Below, piece after piece: positions 1 through 10,319 of a stretch of DNA of 64,000 nt. The DNA is taken from positions 7,469,501-7,533,500 of the forward strand of contig NC_068558.1 of the NCBI RefSeq assembly GCF_022201045.2. The letters run 5' to 3'. The position numbers and the translations under genes are program-made. The first letter of the stretch is position 1, and each line of letters opens with the position of its first letter. The notes beneath the pieces are model-generated. The model was not told where the DNA came from and searched no databases. It was given only the letters and a program-made list of their open reading frames with translations. Source of the stretch: Citrus sinensis. Taxonomy: Eukaryota > Streptophyta > Magnoliopsida > Sapindales > Rutaceae.

Positions 1-267
1 TGCGGGCGGAGGGATTTCCTCAACTCGACGCCTCCGGAGGTTGGGTTCTGCTCCGACTTCATCTCTTCCCACGGGGGTTTCACAATCCCTTCTCCGTTCA
101 TCCCTCAACTCAAACAATATGGACGCGAGAGTCTCCATTTGTTTCTCCATCCGCTCCAGTCTGTCTTGCATCATCCTCTCTCGGGCTTCATTCGCAATTT
201 CCCAGAGAGTGATTATCTCCACTGTTTCATTGTCCTCCCTCAAAGTATCCTTTCTTGACACATCCAT
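1..267 (-). pseudogene. LTR retrotransposon gag, N-terminal part, running off the left edge
   Basis: On the minus strand an open frame starts with ATG at 267-265 and stays open for 89 codons to the window edge. The product is rich in Glu, Arg, Met and Leu and looks like the coiled, charged N-terminus of a plant Ty3/gypsy-type gag. The frame sits directly downstream of a GGCGCCGTCTGTGGGG motif (reverse strand), the usual leader/primer-binding neighbourhood of these elements, and of the LTR at 347-1025. The rest of the element lies left of the window, so I cannot say whether it is intact. It is typed as a pseudogene only because it is a partial transposon gene. Confidence 0.6.
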
Positions 268-346
268 ATCTGATCGTTCGTTGCTTCTCCGGTAACTGCT
301 AATTTGGTGGTAGCTTTTTATTCAGCTCCCCACAGACGGCGCCAAA

Positions 347-1025
347 ATGTTGATGCCGAAATCTGCTCGTCCTTAGACCGACCAGATTCTTTCACCAACG
401 TTTAAGTTATCGACTGCTGCACGAACCGCTAAGGCTGGAATCACCCTCCTTTCTCTCACTAGACCTGCGTTCACCGAAAACGGATCAGAGACGCCGATGG
501 TTTTGCCGGCGTAAACCCTCCGATGCCTAAGTTAGCACAAGGTGTTTACGGGAAAACAATGTAATTTAGATTTAAGATGTTTGTTAGAAATTTGTAAGGA
601 AATGGCCTGGTTGCAATTTGGCAGCGTTTTCCCTCTTTCCAGTTTTTCTGTCCCTTTCTTCGTCGATTTCTTCTTCTTTTATAGCCGCTATCCCCACGTT
701 CCCGTTTGCCCTTCATCCCACCTTTTTCGGGTAGTGGCAGCCCCTTTGGGACTCTAACTGCTGCATCATGGGCAAACGTGGGATCTCGCATCTCCCGCAA
801 CGGTTCTGGGAAAGCACAACTGCCGCGATTCTGTGAGATCGTGTTTGCGCTTTTTGGGGTACGGGTACCGGCTCGGTATATACCTCTGGTCAGCATTCGT
901 CTCGTCTCGGCTCAGCTCATGTTGCCCCTGCTCTGCTCGTACCATTTGGCTGAGGTGATTCATGCCGGGGTGGAAATAGTAGCATGACCGACCTGGTGCT
1001 TTTATTTACTTAACAGCATCAAACA
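347..1025 (-). repeat. 5' LTR of the minus-strand retrotransposon
   Basis: The plus strand begins TGTTGATGCC and ends GCATCAAACA, giving the TGTT...AACA inverted ends expected of an LTR. The leader motif and gag start follow at the expected side (left, because the element is on the minus strand). Length is about 680 bp. Its GC-richer, promoter-like sequence differs from the flanking AT-rich DNA. The partner LTR lies outside the window, so the exact ends and the target duplication cannot be confirmed. Short open frames inside it on both strands are not genes. Confidence 0.55.
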
Positions 1026-1480
1026 GCAGGAGTCCTCCGATTCTGTTTGGCCAAACACGTCATGCAAAATGGTTCAACACTAAAGGTGTGGCGATCACCA
1101 CAACATTAAAAAAAGCAATAAAGAGTCGCTCAATGACCATTGACTTTTTCATTTGTAAATTACTGAGTCAATTATCCACATTGTGATTTGATTACTAGAA
1201 CTTTTAATGATACCGTATGGCCAGAAATTCAATTAATTATTATTACGTACGTCAGCCCATGTTATTATGTGCTTAATTGTGAATTGAAGTGGCCGATCAA
1301 GTGCGTAAGACAAAATTAATGACAAAATCCAGGCTTCCCGTCTTGTGTTTCTGTTTCATTATACACTACATAGATTTCAAACATTGCCATGCTCGATGCG
1401 TTGCAAAGTGATTAACGCCTGAAGCATTAAATGATTCGTGGCCAAATGATTTGATTCGAAAAATCAAATAATTCGATTCT
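1026..1480. repeat. Direct repeat, copy A (partner at 18156-18630)
   Basis: About 450 bases match 18156-18630 in the same orientation with scattered substitutions and small indels. Shared blocks include CATGCAAAATGGTTCAACA, CCATTGACTTTTTCATTTG and GGCCAAATGATTTGATT. Copy B lies about 0.5 kb downstream of the stop codon of the exonuclease gene. Copy A directly abuts the right end of the LTR at 347-1025. I infer a segmental duplication interrupted by the retroelement. Confidence 0.85.
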
Positions 1481-1856
1481 ACCTCTATGTATTTTCAAGA
1501 CAGCATTGCCAATATATGTTATGGCATAGACCAGTGCTATTACTAATAATGAGTTTAGATGTACCCGTAAAAGATTCAGTGATGTGCATATTGTTCATCT
1601 TATTAGTAAGATGGTTGTGGAGTTTATGAATTCAAGCATAGACCGGAACAAAACGGCAGTATTTAGAGCAATCAGTTAAATCTATTATGAAGTCAAGTGA
1701 GGGAGCTTGTGATCACTTAAATCAAAATAGCAATCAAGACTCACCTTTTTTTTTTTTTTCATAATAACTGCAAGCTTTGCGTGTGGCGGTTTACGTGACG
1801 ACTAAAAACGTTTTTTCAAGTTCATTATGACTATCCTGGACACATGTGTAGAGATT
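1481..1856. other. Intergenic, nothing recognised
   Basis: AT-rich sequence between repeat copy A and the foldback element. I see no coding frame, RNA gene or repeat structure. Confidence 0.5.
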
Positions 1857-2006
1857 GGGTAAAAGTTAATTTAGTCCCTATATTTTAAAATTAGTATCTA
1901 TTTAATTTTTATATTTTTTAAAATGCCTCGAAACATCCATGCCGTTAAAATATTGATACCCTTACTGTTATTTTTTATTTCTTTTGACTTACTTTTACAA
2001 TATTAC

Positions 2007-2395
2007 TAATGAAGAGTAGGAATCCATATTATACTAGGATTAGTTTCCTTATTAACTAAAGTTTAAGACTTTTAATTTCCTTTTTAATTTAGAATTTTGT
2101 TTCCCTTTCAATTTAGGATTTTGTTTTTACTTCATGAATTAGGATAATTACTACTACTATAAATAGCTCCCTCTTGTAACCTTTGAAAGCAGAATTTTGA
2201 GTTAAATAATATTTCAATTTTCAAATCTTTTTGTGAGTATTTGAATAGTTAATTCTTGGTATTTTACGGAATCAGCGAGTCTTAACCCTTAAATTCACGG
2301 TATTCTTTTAAATCAACGTGAATTTAGTTGTTCTTTTATTATGGTATTCTCTAGAATCAACAGAATATTTTGAACATTAAACTTCCGCTGCATCA
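2007..2395 (+). repeat. 5' LTR of the Ty3/gypsy element
   Basis: 389 bp, ending TGCATCA next to the primer-binding site. The first two bases read TA where the 3' LTR has TG, so the canonical terminus has mutated. A TATA-like CTATAAATAG is at about 2159-2168. It carries 41 bases between GGTATT repeats that the 3' LTR lacks. Confidence 0.92.
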
Positions 2396-3074
2396 GCTTG
2401 GTATCAGAGCCGAAACCCTAGTAATCCCATCTCAACCCCATCTACCACCAAACCTTTTCTTTTTTCTCCTTTTTAAATTTTCTCATTTAGCTTTAAAAAA
2501 AATCAGTAAAAAAGGAAAAAAGAGTCAGCAGAAACGACAGCCGCGTCGGCCACCCTTCCACGGTTGCCGTCGTTGGTTTTCCTTGGCCGTTAAGACGAAC
2601 AGCCACCATCATCGGAGGCAGAGCAAGCCGGCCATCAAACCCCAAGCATCAGACACAGTCGATTAGCCACCGATCGCCAGAAAAAGAGCCAAAACAGCCG
2701 CGATCGCTACCACCTTTGTTCACCACTTTCCGACGCGATTTGGCCAGAAGCACCACCATCAATCCATTCCTCTCCATCAGCTAAACCTTTCCCACCATTC
2801 CTCACCACCGATCGACGCTCAAACTGCCGGAAACCGAAGCCCTCAAAAACCGCCGACTTTATCTACAATTTTGGACCAAAACACCACTTTTTCAGACAAA
2901 CCACCACCATCGTCATACTCACCAACCCAAAATCTTTCAGATCCACCCATCCTTCCTCGATTTTCGACCACCGTCATCGGAAATCTAAAACTTTTGCTTA
3001 ATTACAGTTTTGGCCTAAAATTTTTATTTACTTTCAGTTTAGCCCCACTACCTTTTTAAACCCGAATTTGAAGA
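2396..3074 (+). other. Retroelement leader region
   Basis: About 680 bases of pyrimidine- and C-rich leader between the 5' LTR and the gag start. Short open frames here (2370-2666, 2871-3059) have low-complexity products and no family signature. Confidence 0.6.
2399..2411 (+). other. Primer-binding site, initiator Met tRNA type
   Basis: TGGTATCAGAGCC lies three bases after the 5' LTR. It is the complement of the 3' end of initiator methionine tRNA and the standard minus-strand primer site of many plant LTR elements. Confidence 0.93.
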
Positions 3075-4319
3075 ATGCCTTCAAGAAAAGCTTGTGATGC
3101 TCATACTGCAACTTACAATCAAGAAGATGTTTCTAAAGATGAAGTTCTAGCTAGCATGACAGCCAGAATTGATATGTTGACTGCACAAATGGCACGAATG
3201 GCAGAGTTACTTGACGAACGCCATCGTACTCCAGAACGTGAAGACAAATCAAGTGAAAGCTTTGCTAACCCATTCTTTGGGCGTCGACCTAGAACTGAGT
3301 CTACTGATGATAGAAGATGAGAATCTGGGTTGAGAATAAACATTCTCGAATTTCAAGAAAGTGGTCGACCTGAAGAATTATTGGATTGGATTAATGCCAT
3401 CGAGGAAGTTTTCGAATACAAAGAAGTTCTTGAAAATAAACTAGTTTCGTTTGCTGCAACTTGACTTCGTGGAAGAGCAGCAGCTTGGTGGCAACAAACT
3501 AAGCTCACAAGGATTAGGCAAGGCAAAAAGAAGATTGATTCTTGGGAAAAATTGAAGAAGCACTCACGTGGAGCATTCTTGCCTCATAATTACGCCAAAC
3601 TGTTATACCAACAGCTACAAAATTTAAGGCAAGGTAATCGATCAGTGGATGATTACACCACAGAATTTCATTGGTTGGTGGCACGCAATGACTTAACAGA
3701 GACAGAAGAACAACATGTTTCCCAATACATTGGAGGCCTACGATTTCAGTTTCAAGACCAATTAAATTTACTTGACCCATACTCTGTTTCAGAGGCACAC
3801 CAACAAGCCCTGCAGTTAGAAAAGCAATTTAGTCGACGTACTAATGACTCAAGCTTTCAGGGTGCTCGAAGTGTTGTTTGTGATAATTCAAACCCGACTT
3901 CCCAATTCCGTAATTTCACTCCTCCAAATCCTCCAAATAAAACTAGTAAACCTAGTGAAATCGGTCAAAGCAGCAAAACCCAATCTTCGAGTTCGGGATT
4001 ATGCTGTTTTAATTGCGAAGAAAATGGGCACCGAATGACAGAATGTAAAAAGGGAGGAAAATATGGTAAAGGCTTATTCGTAGGCACAGAGGAAAGTGAA
4101 GACTACCAAGAGGAAGAAACTGAAGAGTTCGTTGTAGAGCCAACTTTTGATAATAGTGGTAGCGCTCAATCTGTTGAAGAACATGGTGATAGCAGACCAA
4201 TGTTGATCGTGAACCGCGCATTCTTCACTCTTAAAGGTCAAGACAAAGACAAATGGCTACGACAAATATCTTTCAGATTACTTGTACAATTAGGGGTAAA
4301 GTATGTCGTATGGTCATAA
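3075..4319 (+). pseudogene. Retrotransposon gag, disrupted
   Basis: The frame opens at ATG 3075 and can be followed to 4319 with two in-frame TGA stops (3318-3320 and 3462-3464), both consistent with C-to-T decay of CGA codons. The middle part has the retrotransposon gag domain: FLPHNYAKLLYQQLQNLRQG, then the SVDDYTTEFHWL region. A CX2CX4HX4C zinc knuckle (CFNCEENGHRMTEC) lies at about 4008-4050. The protein would coat the element's RNA. The following protease is in another frame, so at least one frameshift separates gag from pol. Confidence 0.9.
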
Positions 4320-7300
4320 ACTCAGGTAGTTACGAGAATGTCATTTCAGAAGAAGCCGTAACAAAGCTAAATTTAATGACAGAACCTCATCAAACTCTAT
4401 ACAAGCTCACATGGTTGAAGAAAGAAAATCAAGTGACAGTATCGAAACATTGTTTAGTTTCCTTATCCATTGGTTCAATTTATAAAGACAAAATTTGGTG
4501 TGATGTAGTGGTTAGGGATGCTTGTCATCTATTACTGGGTAGACCTTGGCAATATGATCGAAACGTAGTGCATGATGGGAAGAGAAATATCTACAGCTTT
4601 ATGTTTAACAACACTAAGATCGTTCTCCTACCTAACAAGAAGTTTACTCTCCCGCAAGACTTGGGTAATTATTTGTTAGGCAAGAAGCAATTTATAGATG
4701 TTGTAGCAGAGACAAAGAGAGTCTACATTTTATTGGAAAAATAGAGTAACTGTAATTCGAAGATTCCTGAAGCTGCGACACCTATTCTGGAGGAATTTTA
4801 AGATTTATTCCCCAATGAACGACCACAGGGTTTACCACCTCTTCGAGATATACAACACCAAATTGATTTGGTACCAGGTTCTACATTACCAAATCGACCT
4901 CATTATCGTATGAGTCCTACAAAACATGAGGAATTAAGGCGTCAAGTGGAAGAGTTACTAGAAAATGGATTTATCCGTGAAAGTCTTAGTCCATGTGCAG
5001 TCCATGCTTTATTGACTCCAAAGAAAGATGGTTCTTGGAGGATGTGCGTGGACAGTCGAGCTATCAATAAAATTACCGTTCAATATCGTTTTCCAATCCC
5101 TCGATTAAATGATTTATTAGATCAACTCAGTGGAGCAGCAATTTTTACCAAACTTGATTTGAAAAGTGGCTATCATCATATTCGAATACGGCCTGAAGAT
5201 GAATGCAAAACAACTTTTGAAATTTGCCAAGGGTTATACGAGTGGTTGGTAATGCCGTTTGGCTTATCCAATACTCCGAGTACTTTTATGCGAGTCATGA
5301 ATCAAGTTCTCCGCCCTTTTATTAGAAAGTTTGTGGTTGTTTACTTCGCTGATATACTTATATATAGCATCAGTCACGAGTTACATTTACAACATTTAAG
5401 AGAAGTCATTTTGGCCTTAAGAGCAGCAAGTTTATACACAGCAGTAAACAAGTGTATTTTTTTTTTATAGAGAAAGTATTATTTTTGGGATATGTGGTGT
5501 CGAATGATGGTATATCTATTGACCAATCAAAAGTGGATGCTATTCGAGATTGGCCTCAGCCAACTACTTTATCCGTCACTAGAAGTTTCCATGGATTGGC
5601 CTCTTTTTACAGGCAATTCATTCCTTATTTCAGTACTATTATGGCACCAATCACGGATTGCATGAAAGGAGGACAATTCTCTTGGGCAAAGGCAACTATT
5701 AAGGCATTCAAGATTATCAAAGAAAAGTTTATTACTGCCCCAGTACTTGCCCTACCAGATTTTTCGCTCACTTTTGAGGTACATTGTGATGCTTCTAAGG
5801 TCGGCATTGGAGCTATTCTTAGCCAACGGGGTAAGCCTATAGCTTATTTCAGTGAAAAGTTGAATGAAGCAAAGGCACACTACAACACTTATGACATGGA
5901 ATTTTATGCAATAGTCAAAGCGTTAAAACATTGGCGACATTATCTAGTTCATAAAGACTTTGTTTTATACACTGACCATGCCGCGTTAAAGTACCTTAAT
6001 AGTCAAGACAAGCTCCCTTACATACATGCCACGTGGACAATATTGCTTCAACAATTTACTTTTGTGGTGAAGCATACCTCTGGTGAATCCAACCGGGCAG
6101 CAAATGTACTTAGTCGACGAACTTCTTTATTGACACAGATGCATAATCAAGTTCTCGGATTTGACACATTTCGAGAGTTATATACTTCTGATCCTTACTT
6201 TGCTCCTATATTAGAAGACGTTGTTGCAGAGTTTCGCTCAGATTATCATTTACATGACGAATTCATTTTCAAGAGTAATCAGTTATGTGTTCCTGACTCA
6301 AGTTTGAGATTGAAAATCATTGCAGAGTTACATAATTGCCAACACTTATTTTTGGCCTACTATGAGGCGTAAAGTCTATCACTATGTCGAGCCTTGTCGC
6401 ATTTATCAAGTTTCCAAGGGCACAGCAACTAATGCTAGGTTATATATGCCGCTGCTGATTCCAACACAACCTTGGGCTGACATTAGCATGTATTTTGTTT
6501 TGGGATTACCCCGCACTCAGAGGGGTGTAGATTTAATATTTGTTGTTGTTGATCGATTCTCGAAAATGGCTCACTTCATTGCTTGCAAGAAGACTACAGA
6601 CGCTTTGACTGTTGTTCATCTATTCTTCAAGGAAGTCTATAGATTGCATGGTTTACCGAGTTCTATAGTATTTGACCGGGATACACGATTTCTTAGCCAT
6701 TTTTGGAAGACATTATGGAAGTTGACTAACACTCGCCTGAATTTCAGTAGTGCTTACCACCCACAAACAGATGGTCAAACTGAAGTTGTCAACCACTCTT
6801 TTGGAAACCATCTACGTAGTCTAGTTGGCGATAACCTGAAGACGTTGGATCATAAGTTATATCAAGTCGAGTTTGCTTATAATCGTGCAGTTAAGCGTAG
6901 TACTAGTTTAAGCCCTTTTCAGGTGAATTACGGATATAATCCACGAGCTCCCATCGACTTGGCTCTAATTCTAGATTTAGTTCACAAAAGTAGTAAAGTC
7001 GAAGACTTTATTGAGCAGCTTAAGAAAATTCATGAAACTACACAATAGTCTTTGAAGCAGACGACCGAAGGTTATAAAATTGTGGCAGACAAAAAACGTT
7101 GAGCTTTGGAATTTCAAGTGGGATATCTTGTTTGGGCTGTCCTAACTAAAGATAAATTCTCAGTTAGTGAGTACAACAAGCTTTCTGCTAGGAAAATCGA
7201 CCATTTGGAGATTATAGAGAAGATAAATCCTAATGCCTATAGATTAAAGCTTCCTAGTCATATCTGCACCGCAGATGTATTTAATGTCAAGCATCTTATT

Positions 7301-7393
7301 CCTTACAGAGGTGATCATAATAAAGCTGTTGTTGCTGACAATCCGAATTCGGGGGCGAATTCTCTCCACCCTGGGGGGAATGATGAAGAGTAG
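4253..7393 (+). pseudogene. Retrotransposon pol (PR-RT-RH-IN), disrupted
   Basis: Protease is at 4253-4744, where the usual catalytic DSG reads NSG. Two stops separate it from reverse transcriptase at 4868-5470, where the YxDD box reads YFAD (first Asp replaced by Ala). A frameshift at a T run near 5452-5466 leads into RNase H at about 5770-6100 (HCDAS and YTDHAAL motifs). Another frameshift near 6330 leads into integrase at about 6320-7048, whose DDE residues are still visible (VVVDRFSKM, FDRDTR, DGQTEVV). Stops at 7046-7048 and near 7100 precede the C-terminal segment ending at 7393. At least four stops and two frameshifts rule out activity. Confidence 0.93.
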
Positions 7394-7728
7394 AAATCCA
7401 TATTATATTAGGATTAGTTTCCTTATTAACTAAAGTTTAAGACTTTTAATTTCTTTTCTAATTTAGAATTTTGTTTCCCTTTCAATTTAGGATTTTGTTT
7501 TTACTTCATGAATTAAGATAATTACTACTACTATAAATAACTCCCTCTTGTAGCCTTTGAAGGCAGAATTTTGAGTTCAATAATATTTCAATTTTCAAAT
7601 CTCTTTGTGAGTATTTGAACAGTTAATTCTCGGTATTCTTTTGAATCAACGTGAATTTAGTTGTTCTTTTATTCCGGTATTCTCTAGAATCAATGGAATA
7701 TTTTGAACATTAAACTTCTGCTGCATCA
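7381..7728 (+). repeat. 3' LTR of the Ty3/gypsy element
   Basis: 348 bp, TGATGAAG...TGCATCA, directly after the purine tract CCTGGGGGGAA. It matches the 5' LTR except for about 19 substitutions and a 41-base deletion between GGTATT repeats. Confidence 0.92.
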
Positions 7729-8139
7729 ATTACCCTTTTATAATATTTTTTTTGTTTGGAAATTAGTAAAAAAATAATAATTAAATTACCAATTTAACCC
7801 TAAAAATAAAAATAAAAAATATATTAATTTTTAATTGTCAAAAATTGTATGCAAACTACCAAGTGTGCAAATGATGCTTGCAAAAAAAATTAATATAATT
7901 TTTTATTTTCTAGGGTTAAATTAGTAATTTAATTATTTTCTTTTTATTAATGTCTAAACAAAAAAATTATTATAAAAGGGTAACATTGTAAAAGTAAACT
8001 AAAATAAATAAAAAGTAACGATAGGGGTATCGATACTTTAACAGCAGGAATGTTTCGAGATATTTTTAAAAATACATGGACTAAATAGACGCTAATCTTA
8101 AAATACAGGGACTAAATGGACTTTTACTCTATAGAGAGG

Positions 8140-9330
8140 CTATGCAACTTGGGTTTATAGGTTGTTATAAAGCTATTGTACTAAACTGGGTCTTTCATTT
8201 CATTTTGTATAGATTCTAAAAAACCTCTAAAAAGCTTCGTAATCTTAGCTTTGAGTTCTTATAAATTCTTCATTGAATTAGTTGATAAACTAGCTCTAAT
8301 GGCTTCACTCGTATATGCAAGTCTTGTGAAAGATTGAACCACATAAGCTTATGTGCTTTTTGTGCTTTGGCTTCTGATTTGGATTTATTGTTGTTCTTGA
8401 TTAGTTTCGTGAGAGATTAAGTTTGTTTAGTGTGCATTGATTCAATTATTTTCATGTTTTGTGCTTGTGTGCAACTTGTACTGATACTAATCGAGGTTTT
8501 AGGTAAAGTATTGATTTGATAAGTTTAGTGGTTCGGTCAAACTCTAAAATTGGCATCAGAGCAAGGTGTTTGATTAAGATCCAAGAATGGATACATAGTA
8601 AGTTGATCTGGAGAAGTTCAATGCGAAAAAGAATTTCAAAATGTGGAAAGTGAAGATAGAAGCTCTCTTGGTCACTCAAGGTTTGGGGGATGCTCCTAAA
8701 CCATTAACAAAAAGAGAAGGCAAAGATGCTCCTCATGGAAGACTCTAGAATAGTCGGTTGAAATAGATAAGAAAGCCAAAGGAACTATAATCCTAAGTCT
8801 TGCAAACTTTATGATTAGAGAGGTGGCCAAAGAGACATTTGTTACAACCTTGATGGAGAAGCTAAAGAACTTGTACATGAAGAAATTTCTTGCAAACAGG
8901 CGTTATATCAAGAAAAAAATGTTCACTCTTAAAATTGTTGAGGGCTCATCATTAGATAAGCATATTGATGAGATTAATCAAGTCTGTGACACTTTGGCTA
9001 CCATTGATGAAATTTTGGATGATAAGGGTAAATCTTTATCACTGATCAATTCCTTACCTGAACTATGCAAGAACTTTGTTGATGCTTTTATGAATGGAAG
9101 GAAACTCTTACCTTAGATGAGGTTAAAATAACTCTTAATACAAGGGAGATACAAGAGAAACAAGGGAGTCTTCATGGTGAATGTAGTGAGGGACTTACAG
9201 CAAAAGGAAAAAGTGCTTGATGAGATCACCATTCTAGCTACGTGGGACTACAAGGTAGACATATCAGAGCTGTTTTTGGGCATCGAGGAATAGGACAAGC
9301 AGCAAGAGAAATTTGCTTTGTGTTGATAAA
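8140..9330 (+). pseudogene. Degenerate Ty1/copia gag remnant
   Basis: The sequence TTGGCATCAGAGCAAGG at about 8549 resembles the Met-tRNA primer-binding region. It is followed by a gag-like reading track from about 8587: KFNAKKNFKMWKVKIEALLV, then (8811-9116) TLMEKLKNLYMKKFLANRRY, with YIKKKMFTLKIVEGSSLDKHIDEINQ further on, and the SLPELCKNF motif. This is the UBN2/copia gag family. Several stops break the frame and no pol, LTR pair or target duplication is visible. The 400 bases upstream may be a partial LTR, but I could not pair it. Confidence 0.75.
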
Positions 9331-10319
9331 CTGCATCTCGTGTTAAGTTCACTTACTCGAGTTTCTACAGCTCTTGTAATCATTCATTTGTCTTTTCATA
9401 GGCATTAGACAATTACTGATCTTATAAGGTCGTAAAATTTTCTTCAATCTCTTGAAAAATGTAAAAATTCATGTAAACTAACAGAAGTATTCTTCCTAAT
9501 ACAGTTGATTGTCTATTGAATTTCCCTCTTCATATACGCAACCAATTGCGACATGACCTTAATCTTTTTTGTGTCCCTAAATAAATAAATAAGCCAAGAA
9601 CTTTATAGCATGATGCATGATTGTGTTGAAATAGAATATCGATCAGACAATTCATTCATCATTTCTTGTAGTTTTCACAATTACTACAATCATTTTGCGT
9701 AAAATAAACTATGACCAATTCCAAATGCTTTTGGGCAAGGCAAGTGCTAATAGTGATTATGTTTGATTAGCTAACTACAAAGTTAAAACTTTATTATGCT
9801 AGGCATATTCTACTCATTATTCAGCAAGAAACTATACTGGTTTGGACCCTTGGAGAGGAAATGTCAGACACTGTGCGAGTTAACAGAAAACCCCAATGAT
9901 TAACCAAGATATTGCTTGAAAATTCGAAATTACAGCTTTGGTTGTACTGGTACATCAACGCAAGGAATAATTCCTAGTGCACATTCTCAATTTAATTGTT
10001 GCCTAAGGTTTCTAATTCCTTGTAATGAGTCCATATCCAATTTTTTTAGCACGGTTTTTCCCATTCTCCACGTTTTAACTTCATTTATCAAACCCATTTC
10101 GGATGAGATTGGAATCAACCAACATATATGTACAATAGAAACAATTAATTAAATGAACTATATTCTGCATTATGGAACTCAAAGCATTAGAATCTATAAT
10201 TTACTTTTCTGTTCTTTTTATTCTCTGATAATCATTCTTTATAGTATAAATGGTATGTCCATCATCTAACATGTTGAGTTTTGACACCTATACAAGCGTT
10301 TTGAAATTCGAAGAATTAT
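9331..10319. other. Intergenic, nothing recognised
   Basis: About 1 kb of AT-rich sequence. A 78-codon open frame (9916-10152) has no recognisable family feature. I see no RNA gene or clear repeat. Confidence 0.45.

Larger units (their letters stand above)
2007..7728 (+). mobile_element. Ty3/gypsy LTR retrotransposon, CRM-like, inactive
   Basis: A structurally complete element: 5' LTR 2007-2395, initiator-Met tRNA primer-binding site 2399-2411, gag 3075-4319, pol 4253-7393, purine tract before 7381, 3' LTR 7381-7728, and a perfect 5-bp target duplication ATTAC at 2002-2006 and 7729-7733. Domain order protease, reverse transcriptase, RNase H, integrase is that of Ty3/gypsy. The reverse transcriptase signature (SRAINKITV and [11 protein letters not shown]) resembles the CRM clade, though I see no clear chromodomain. 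By hand count the LTRs differ at about 19 of 348 aligned bases, mostly transitions. In-frame stops, frameshifts and altered catalytic residues show it is dead. Confidence 0.93.
1857..8129. mobile_element. Foldback MITE split by a Ty3/gypsy element
   Basis: The left part (1857-2006) begins GGGTAAAAGT, and the right part (7734-8129) ends in the near-complement ACTTTTACTC. With the nested retroelement removed, the element is about 545 bp with two long imperfect arms of roughly 250 bp around a short centre near 7860. The arms share, in inverted form, AGTCCCTATATTTTAAAATTAG and its variants, and CGAAACAT. Candidate 9-bp flanks are TGTAGAGAT (1847-1855) and TATAGAGAG (8130-8138), with two mismatches, which would suit a Mutator-like element. 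It is non-coding. Confidence 0.75.

Noticed and set aside
41-896. Several 60-115 codon open frames on both strands
   Set aside because: They lie in the LTR and gag start of a minus-strand retroelement. The supported frame there is the minus-strand gag at 1-267.
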